Shown piece by piece: positions 57,688 through 64,000 of a DNA stretch of 64,000 nt. This DNA is from an uncultured Enterobacteriaceae bacterium (GTDB taxonomy: Bacteria > Pseudomonadota > Gammaproteobacteria > Enterobacterales > Enterobacteriaceae). The translations under genes were made by a program, and so were the position numbers. The stretch spans positions 19,186 to 83,185 of the forward strand of contig CAKZHC010000049.1 of the NCBI GenBank assembly GCA_936920625.1, given 5' to 3'. The notes beneath the pieces were generated by a model. The model saw only the letters and a program-made list of their open reading frames with translations, was not told the DNA's origin and ran no database searches. How positions within the stretch are numbered: position 1 is the stretch's first letter; each line of letters starts with the position of its first letter.

Positions 57688-57906
57688 ATGGCAAAAGAAG
57701 ACAATATTGAAATGCAGGGTACCGTGCTAGAAACGCTACCAAACACCATGTTCCGCGTCCAGCTGGAGAACAATCATGTCGTTACTGCTCATATTTCCGG
57801 TAAAATGCGCAAGAACTATATCCGTATTCTGAAAGGCGATAAAGTTACCGTTGAGCTTACCCCCTACGACCTGAGCAAAGGCCGCATTATCTTCCGCAGT
57901 CGTTGA
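57688..57906 (+). CDS. infA: Translation initiation factor IF-1
   Basis: IF-1 binds the ribosomal A site during initiation. From the ATG at 57688 the product is 72 aa, as in E. coli, starting MAKEDNIEMQGTVLETLPNT and ending GRIIFRSR. Only a few substitutions are seen (for example V to I near the end). AGAGGA precedes this ATG. A start seven codons earlier is open but unlikely. It lies 293 bp after aat, and clpA lies beyond on the opposite strand. Confidence 0.98.
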   Translation: MAKEDNIEMQGTVLETLPNTMFRVQLENNHVVTAHISGKMRKNYIRILKGDKVTVELTPYDLSKGRIIFRSR

Positions 57907-58547
57907 TTATTCCACTAGCAGACAATTGTATAGCACATGTCGGCAGCACGATAAGAAAGGCTGCGTGTATTAACACGTAAAGTAAGCCCCCCGTAAATAA
58001 GATTGTATCGCTACAACCGGATAGTCGGTTCTAGCGATAAGCAGTCATCATAGCCCGCAGATTAATAGAATATGAAACTAAGGCTGCGCAGATCTATAGC
58101 TGCTTTGCTGAGTCAGGCAGAGCCCCAGGGGTTGTCTTGATTTAGAGCAGGGCGGGTTGTCAGTAACAGCAGATTTGACCTTCAGGAGAAAATAATAGCA
58201 GTTTCTTCACACAACTAAGTACTCTGCTCTCCAGCCATACACAGCGATAAATCTGACAAAATGTATGGCACGGCCAGAAATAGCACTATGATTCCGTCTG
58301 ATTCATGTTCGGGCAAAACCCTGCCAGTCCATGAAGCAGTTAATAACAGCAATAACAGGCTACCGGACCAGAAATTTCGCGAAATTACTTATCAGCTCAG
58401 TAGCTGTCCCTTTCGTGATAAGGGAAACCGCAGTAACGTTTTTAATACAACACGCTTCATGCAGCAACCGTTTCCAATTGATGACAGCGTAACTTACAGA
58501 ATGCACCTGACCTTATACAGTGCACTCTGGGGCGTTGCACAGAATAA
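57907..58547. other. infA-clpA convergent gap, tRNA-Ser missing
   Basis: E. coli carries tRNA-Ser(GGA), serW, between infA and clpA. No tRNA cloverleaf or T-loop was found here on either strand. Two hairpins follow infA: CGTGT/ACACG (57964-57977) and a longer one at 58007-58038. A 58-codon minus-strand open frame with a hydrophobic start (58215-58388) lacks a start codon and is not called. Confidence 0.55.
58007..58038. repeat. 13-bp imperfect inverted repeat after infA
   Basis: ATCGCTACAACCG (58007-58019) pairs with CGGTTCTAGCGAT (58026-58038) with one mismatch around a 6-base loop. It is about 100 bases after infA and has no T tract. It may act as part of a terminator between convergent infA and clpA. 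Confidence 0.5.
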
Positions 58548-60824
58548 TCAGTGTACTGTACCTTCTGCTTTGTGCTTCTCTGCGCTTACATAATGGTAAG
58601 TCAGTTTATTTTGCTCCTTATCAAGGCCAACAAAGACGGATCCGCCCTCTACCAGCTCACCAAACAGTAATTCATTGGCCAGCGGTTTTTTGAGATTTTC
58701 CTGAACAGCTCGTGCCATTGGTCGAGCTCCCATTGTTCTGTCATAACCTTTAGTTACCAGCCAGTCACGAGCTTCATCGTTTACTTCCAGTGAAACCCCT
58801 TTTGCATCCAGTTGTACCTGTAACTCAACAATGAATTTATCAACCACCAAGTGAATGATTTCGTTGGAGAGATGGCTAAACCAGATGATATTATCCAGAC
58901 GGTTACGAAACTCAGGCGTAAACACTTTTTTAATCTCTTCCAGAGCATCTGAGCTGTTGTCCTGATGTATTAACCCTATTGACTTACGCTCTGTTTCCCG
59001 TACACCAGCATTAGTTGTCATTACTATTACAACGTTACGGAAATCAGCTTTGCGACCGTTGTTATCGGTTAATGTGCCATTATCCATGACCTGCAAAAGC
59101 AAATTAAACACGTCCGGATGTGCTTTTTCAATCTCATCAAGCAGCAAAACGGCATACGGATGCTTGATAACAGCATCAGTCAGCAAGCCACCCTGATCAA
59201 AACCGACATATCCCGGAGGCGCGCCGATGAGACGACTGACCGTATGGCGCTCTAAATATTCAGACATATCAAAACGGAGCAGTTCGACTCCCAGCACTTT
59301 GGCTAACTGTAACGTAACCTCTGTTTTACCCACTCCCGTCGGCCCGGCAAACAGAAACGAACCGATAGGCTTACGTTCGTGCCCCAGCCCTGCCCGGCTC
59401 ATTTTGATAGCTTCAGTAAGAGCCTCTATTGCTGCATCCTGACCAAATACCAACATCTTCAGACGGTCGCTGAGATTTTTCAGTGTGTTGCGATCAGAAA
59501 CAGAAACACTCTTCTCCGGGACACGTGCAATGCGTGCTACCACCAGTTCAATATCATTAACATTAACCGTTTTTTTACGCTTACTGGCTGGCAACAGCCG
59601 CGCACGAGCGCCTGCTTCATCGATTACATCAATAGCTTTATCGGGCAGATGTCGATCATTGATGTATTTAACCGCCAGTTCTACAGCAGCACGTAACGCT
59701 TTTGCGGTATAGCGCACATCGTGGTGAGCCTGATATTTGGATTTCAGGCCATTGAGAATTTCTATGGTCTCGCTGACAGAGGGTTCAATAATATCAATCT
59801 TCTGAAAGCGTCGCGCCAAAGCCCGATCTTTCTCAAAAATATTGCTGAATTCCTGATAAGTTGTTGAACCCATCACCCGGATTTTACCATTGGAGAGTAA
59901 GGGTTTTATCAGATTAGCGGCATCTACCTGCCCGCCCGATGCCGCTCCGGCGCCAATAATAGTGTGAATTTCATCTATAAACAGAATGCTGCGATTATCC
60001 TGTTCAAGCTGTTTTAGCAGTGCTTTGAAACGCTTCTCAAAATCTCCACGATATTTGGTTCCTGCCAGTAGTGCGCCTATATCCAACGAGTAGATAGTAC
60101 ATGCATTCATCACCTCCGGGACGTCGCCCTTTACAATGCGCCATGCAAGACCCTCAGCTATAGCCGTTTTACCTACCCCTGACTCACCCACCAGCAGAGG
60201 ATTATTTTTACGACGGCGGCATAATACTTGCGCAGATCGTTCCAGCTCCTTTTCACGACCAATTAACGGGTCAATACCGCCAATGCGGGCAAGCTGATTA
60301 AGATTCGTGGTAAAGCTTTCCATACGCTCTTCCCCCCTGACTTGCTCCTCGCCAGTCGGGTTGTCGGCAGCCTGTGGCTGGCCTGGTTCATCCTTTCGCG
60401 TGCCGTGTGAGATGAAATTGACCACGTCAAGCCGGTTAACATCATGTTTGCGTAGCAGGTAAGCGGCCTGGGACTCTTGCTCGCTGAAAATAGCGACCAG
60501 GACATTTGCTCCTGCTACTTCATTATGGCCCGAAGACTGAACATGAAAAACTGCACGCTGGAGCACACGCTGAAAACTTAATGTCGGTTGTGTATCCCGC
60601 TCTTCGTCACCTGAAGGCAGTAGTGGTGTAGTCTGTTCAATAAAGGCTTCGAGCTCCTGACGCAGAGCAACAATATCTACCGTACAAGCCTCCAGTACCT
60701 CCCTGGCCGAAGGATTGCTGAGCAATGCCAGTAACAAATGCTCAACAGTCATAAATTCATGCCGGTGCTCGCGCGCTCTGGCGAAAGCCATATTTAAACT
60801 GATTTCCAGTTCTTGATTGAGCAT
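58548..60824 (-). CDS. clpA: ClpA, AAA+ unfoldase of ClpAP protease
   Basis: ClpA unfolds substrates and feeds them to ClpP. The product from the ATG at 60824 is 758 aa, the E. coli length, with GGAGG upstream. A GTG two codons earlier is less likely. The N-domain (about 1-145) that docks ClpS starts MLNQELEISLNMAFARAREH. Two AAA+ modules carry Walker A GESGVGKT near 214 and GPTGVGKT near 495, with Walker B sequences LFIDEIHT and LLLDEIEKAH. The tail is intact. clpS lies upstream on the same strand, 170 bp away, a wider gap than in E. coli. Confidence 0.98.
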   Translation of the reverse strand: MLNQELEISLNMAFARAREHRHEFMTVEHLLLALLSNPSAREVLEACTVDIVALRQELEAFIEQTTPLLPSGDEERDTQPTLSFQRVLQRAVFHVQSSGHNEVAGANVLVAIFSEQESQAAYLLRKHDVNRLDVVNFISHGTRKDEPGQPQAADNPTGEEQVRGEERMESFTTNLNQLARIGGIDPLIGREKELERSAQVLCRRRKNNPLLVGESGVGKTAIAEGLAWRIVKGDVPEVMNACTIYSLDIGALLAGTKYRGDFEKRFKALLKQLEQDNRSILFIDEIHTIIGAGAASGGQVDAANLIKPLLSNGKIRVMGSTTYQEFSNIFEKDRALARRFQKIDIIEPSVSETIEILNGLKSKYQAHHDVRYTAKALRAAVELAVKYINDRHLPDKAIDVIDEAGARARLLPASKRKKTVNVNDIELVVARIARVPEKSVSVSDRNTLKNLSDRLKMLVFGQDAAIEALTEAIKMSRAGLGHERKPIGSFLFAGPTGVGKTEVTLQLAKVLGVELLRFDMSEYLERHTVSRLIGAPPGYVGFDQGGLLTDAVIKHPYAVLLLDEIEKAHPDVFNLLLQVMDNGTLTDNNGRKADFRNVVIVMTTNAGVRETERKSIGLIHQDNSSDALEEIKKVFTPEFRNRLDNIIWFSHLSNEIIHLVVDKFIVELQVQLDAKGVSLEVNDEARDWLVTKGYDRTMGARPMARAVQENLKKPLANELLFGELVEGGSVFVGLDKEQNKLTYHYVSAEKHKAEGTVH

Positions 60825-60994
60825 AAGCACCTCCCCATATAGAACGCCTTAGTGGCTGGCCTGTCAGGACTGTCTCCGTGCCATTTTACAACTCAACAGT
60901 ATCCAAATCCTGACAAATGTCACTGTACAATACACTATCAACGCTATCGATGTTGGGCAGACCCAACGCCGAATGATGAAACAAATTCACTAAA
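60825..60994. other. clpS-clpA spacer
   Basis: A 170-bp spacer without a gene. It contains a perfect 6-bp hairpin, GTTGGG-CAGA-CCCAAC (60952-60967). It might separate clpA expression from clpS or carry a clpA promoter. Confidence 0.4.
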
Positions 60995-61315
60995 TCAGGC
61001 TTTTTCCAGGGTACAAAGTAACGGATGCTCGTTCTCCCTGGCATAATTGTTAACATGCACTACTTTAGTTTCTGCCACTTCTGCGGTAAAAATGCCGCAA
61101 ATTGCTTTCCCCTGAAAATGCACCTTGAGCATCAGTTGCGTTGCACGCTCAATGTCATAAGAAAAAAACTTTTGCAAAACGTCAATAACAAATTCCATCG
61201 GCGTGTAGTTATCATTGTTGAGCACCACTTTATACATTGAGGGAGGCTTGAGTTCCTGACTCCGCGTTTCCTCTCTCACATGTCCTAAGTCAGGCCAGTC
61301 GTTGGTATTTCCCAT
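60995..61315 (-). CDS. clpS: ClpS adaptor, N-end rule recognition
   Basis: ClpS binds N-terminal Leu, Phe, Tyr and Trp and delivers substrates to ClpA. From the ATG at 61315 the protein is 106 aa, as in E. coli, starting MGNTNDWPDLGHV. The frame is open 13 codons further. The substrate pocket block NNDNYTPMEFVIDVLQKFF and the ClpA-contact region AEVAETKVVHVNNYARENEH are intact. cspD, divergent from clpS in E. coli, is missing. Confidence 0.97.
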   Translation of the reverse strand: MGNTNDWPDLGHVREETRSQELKPPSMYKVVLNNDNYTPMEFVIDVLQKFFSYDIERATQLMLKVHFQGKAICGIFTAEVAETKVVHVNNYARENEHPLLCTLEKA

Positions 61316-62741
61316 ATCACACCCAATAATGTCAATTGTTAACTCCTGCTCCATCGCGCCTTACTATTTAGTTTAACACGTCTCAACCCGGTTTCTGACA
61401 GTATTGATAAGATACATTTAATACCCTTAACAATGTGCATTACCTAAGAGCGCCTGACATCAATTTCCTAAATTTTAACAATGGCCATCTAATGAAAACA
61501 CTCCCGATCTCCGGTTCCTTTCTGTATGGCATCCAGCACAGATTAAAGAAGTTCAACTCAACACAGAAATAACTGAACCTGTCACCTGATCCGAGAATTA
61601 CTGTGATACCATTCCTCCCGGATTTTGGAAAAAATGTTAATAAATAGTCTGATAGCATTAATGCCTTTAAATTCATCTATCCGCTGGAGAAGGTGATGAT
61701 ATGTTGCCCATGGTTTTGCTCCTAACCAGATGATTTATCAGGAATGAAAACCAGAAAACACGTTCATTTTAATCCAGAAAAAAACGTGCAAAATAATCTC
61801 TTATCCTTCTGCCTCCGGGCAAATATCAGGTGCATCTGCTGCTTTCCTACCATTCTGTACAATCCCTGATAAAAATACCAGTAGCACTAACTGGCATTTT
61901 GCATTACTTCTGCCACCGCAAATTTAGCGTATTGATGGAAAGCTTCCACAGAATAATGACATCAATTCACTTACCAGACATCTATAGATGTTCAGATATG
62001 CAGAGGAAAAATGAGAATCAGAAACATACCCATCGGCAGGAGTACTGATGCTTAATCACCGCTAGTCTGTAAACTGTATCCGGGACGGGTTTGCAGGCAT
62101 TTCAGAAAACACAATGTCAATAATTTCGCTGATCAACCGGAAACAAACAAATAGATACCCTGATATTGCATGCACATCATACTACCTGTCACCAGATCCA
62201 ATCTTATGATTTTATTAATCTTTTAGTAAAATATCGTTAGGTTTTTTAATACTATTTTTCTTCTGTGTGATGAACAGCACATTAGTTTTTCACAACCCCG
62301 CCTTTTGATGTTATGCCGTTTTGAGCAAAACCAGTGAGGGAGGACTTAGCTATCAAATTTTTAATGGCATATCTCCGTGCATATCTCCGTATAGTAGCAA
62401 TACCCGGCAGGTTCACAATAAACCTTCTCACTCAACTTACTTTATGTGAAATTCCGTGTAACTATTTTTGTATAACTTTCCTGTTTAACCGGGTAGAATT
62501 GCTATTATTTAAAAAGAATGGCGTCAATCAGTTTCAATAAACGCGTCTTTATGTTGCCGGCAGCCAGTGGAGTCCACAATTTGCATAGCTGATGTACATG
62601 GTATGTGCAACTGGCTTTATTTATTTTTTACGTACTAAATATATATGGACACTGTGTGATTTAGTTACTGGGCGTAAGCCTTTTTACTCCCGCATGCTCC
62701 AATTATTTTCCCAAAATTGTCATTATTATTGGAAATATTTA
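61316..62741. other. 1.4-kb gene desert between clpS and lysO
   Basis: cspD, macA, macB, ybjX and aqpZ lie in this interval in E. coli, and none can be read here. Frames at 61440-61676 (minus), 61830-62048 (plus) and 62334-62540 (plus) show no family I recognise. A perfect tandem duplication of 12 bp (62367-62390) is present. The sequence upstream of the lysO ATG is also open for 50 codons but does not align with LysO. Confidence 0.55.
62367..62390. repeat. Tandem duplication of a 12-bp unit
   Basis: GCATATCTCCGT occurs twice head to tail with no mismatch (62367-62378 and 62379-62390), about 350 bp upstream of lysO. No gene is called here. It looks like a recent slippage or duplication event. 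Confidence 0.8.
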
Positions 62742-63644
62742 ATGTTTTTTGGCTTGCTCATCATATTACTGCCACTAATAACAGGCTATCTGCTACCACT
62801 TAATCAGTCTGTTCTAAAAATAATTGTAAATAAACTTCTGACCTGGATGATATACGTTATTTTGTTTTTTATGGGCGTGAGTCTTGCTTTTCTCGATAAC
62901 CTAGGTAACAACCTGCTAACGATTGTTCATATCTCTTTAGTCACCGCCTGCGCAATCACATCCTGTAATATGATTGCGTTATCGCTACTGGCCAGGCTGT
63001 ATCCATGGCCCCATGTGCATCAACACGAAAGTCGGCTGCCCTCTCGTTTACACATGATATTTGAACCACTGAAACTGTGCGGCGTTGTTCTCAGCGGATT
63101 TATTGTCGGCCTGACATGCTGGCCGCCTCTGCGTCATGCACACACATTCAGTGAATATGCCCTGATGCTGTTACTCTTACTGGTGGGGTTACAGCTGCGA
63201 AATAGCAGCATGACATTACGCCAGATTGTTCTGAACCCCCGCGGATTGGTAGTTGCTCTTATAGTCTGCGTGAGCGCATTAGTCGGTGGAGTGCTGGCAG
63301 CATTGATTATTAATATTCCTGTCAGGACGGGGCTGGCACTAAGTTCAGGCTTTGGCTGGTATTCGCTTTCGGGGATTATGTTAACAAAAGCTTTTGGCCC
63401 GGTTACTGGCAGTGCTGCATTTTTTAATGATCTTGTCCGTGAGTTACTGGCAATTATTTTTATTCCCTCGCTGATTACTCGTCATCGAACTAGCGCACTG
63501 GGCATATGTGGTTCTACCTCGATGGATTTTGCTCTTCCGGTACTGCAACGCAGTGGGGGTAATGAAATTGTTCCGGCTGCCATCATTCATGGTTTTTTAC
63601 TGAGCCTGCTGGCCCCATTGCTGATGGCATTTTTTTCGGCCTGA
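62742..63644 (+). CDS. lysO: Lysine exporter LysO
   Basis: LysO (YbjE) exports L-lysine and thialysine through the inner membrane. From the ATG at 62742 the protein is 300 aa (E. coli 299) and starts MFFGLLIILLPLITGYLLPL, aligning with the E. coli start. The frame is open 50 codons further, but those residues do not match. Multiple membrane helices fill the sequence. The conserved blocks ILFFMGVSLAFLDNLGNN, SSGFGWYSLSGIMLTKAFGP, GSAAFFNDLVRELLAI and TSMDFALPVLQRSGG are intact. GGA lies about ten bases before the ATG. The next E. coli neighbours (aqpZ, ybjX, macAB, cspD) are absent on the clpS side. Confidence 0.95.
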   Translation: MFFGLLIILLPLITGYLLPLNQSVLKIIVNKLLTWMIYVILFFMGVSLAFLDNLGNNLLTIVHISLVTACAITSCNMIALSLLARLYPWPHVHQHESRLPSRLHMIFEPLKLCGVVLSGFIVGLTCWPPLRHAHTFSEYALMLLLLLVGLQLRNSSMTLRQIVLNPRGLVVALIVCVSALVGGVLAALIINIPVRTGLALSSGFGWYSLSGIMLTKAFGPVTGSAAFFNDLVRELLAIIFIPSLITRHRTSALGICGSTSMDFALPVLQRSGGNEIVPAAIIHGFLLSLLAPLLMAFFSA

Positions 63645-64000
63645 TAACTTCAGTTCACTGCTATCATAGTGCTGCTATGTCTGGTTTCGGCTTTTGGTGA
63701 GAGTGCTGTTAACAAGATAAATTATCATTTCTTGTGCGGAAAAAACGTGTGCATAAAGGGATTCAAGTGTATATCTGTCAATCCGCCCCAGCCAGGCAAT
63801 CCAGGTTATACCCGGCACCAACGACGCTAACACGCACCGGAAGACTGTTATGCAAAAACAGATGGCAGAAGGGTAATGTAGATCAATTCTGTAGCACTCT
63901 GCTATTTTTTAGCAGTCAGAGTAATCACTAATTTATAATTAGCCTGATTGAATTATCATAACTAAATATTCATTCACCATAGTTTATCTGTCTGTATATA
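63645..64000. other. gene-free right end of the window
   Basis: No gene is recognised after lysO. A hairpin with ACTCT/AGAGT and GCTA/TAGC arms around a T run (63896-63922) could be a distant lysO terminator. The last 100 bases are very AT-rich. A short plus-strand frame at 63734-63931 shows no similarity. Confidence 0.5.

Noticed and set aside
61510..61570. Possible cspD trace (frame with LKKFNSTQK) next to clpS
   Set aside because: The resemblance to the CspD start VKWFNNAKG is only a few residues and a stop follows at once. Chance is more likely.
61830..62048. 72-codon frame that could be a decayed ybjX (DUF535) gene
   Set aside because: Position and strand would fit, but only an IYR and a few basic residues resemble the family, which is not enough.

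Overview
The window comes from a gamma-proteobacterium of the order Enterobacterales. Almost every gene is a close match in sequence and length to an Escherichia coli gene: MukF, AspC, MsbA, RarA and RpsA have exactly the E. coli lengths. From pyrD rightwards the genes keep the order of the E. coli 20-22 minute region, read backwards: pyrD, pepN, pncB, asnS, ompF, aspC, gloC, ldtD, mukBEF, cmoM, elyC, kdsB, ycaR, lpxK, msbA, comEC, ihfB, rpsA, cmk, aroA, serC, ycaO, ycaD, serS, rarA, lolA, ftsK, lrp, trxB, cydDC, aat, infA, clpAS, lysO.

The left 5 kb is different. pncC and recA, which lie elsewhere in the E. coli chromosome, are joined to pyrD through an orphan prepilin peptidase gene. This is a rearrangement boundary.

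The region looks like a genome undergoing reduction. Long AT-rich stretches hold no intact gene (about 4.8-6.3, 26.0-27.4, 42.5-44.0 and 61.3-62.7 kb). Genes usual in this order are missing (recX, ycaL, ycaP, ycaQ, ycbJ, the focA-pflBA and dmsABC blocks, tRNA-Ser serW, cspD, macAB). Three genes carry single disabling lesions: lrp and cmoM are frameshifted, and comEC has a frameshift in a T6 run plus an amber stop. A YecR-like lipoprotein relic survives between ycaD and serS. Summed by hand, intact and broken genes cover about 80 percent of the window. A recently host-restricted symbiont would fit, but that is inference.

What remains is mostly core function: chromosome handling (RecA, MukBEF, FtsK, RarA, IHF), translation (AsnS, SerS, S1, IF1), envelope (KdsB, LpxK, MsbA, LolA, LdtD, ElyC, porin), aromatic, serine, pyrimidine and NAD metabolism, cytochrome bd assembly (CydDC), thioredoxin reductase and ClpAPS proteolysis. 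LexA boxes are visible upstream of recA and ftsK, so an SOS response appears to be kept.

I found no defence system, prophage, insertion sequence, CRISPR array, rRNA or tRNA, and no convincing new multi-gene system. The most unusual items are the orphan prepilin peptidase, the fresh lesions in lrp and comEC, the YecR relic, a 39-codon membrane-peptide frame behind ompF, and several long hairpins in gene-poor stretches.
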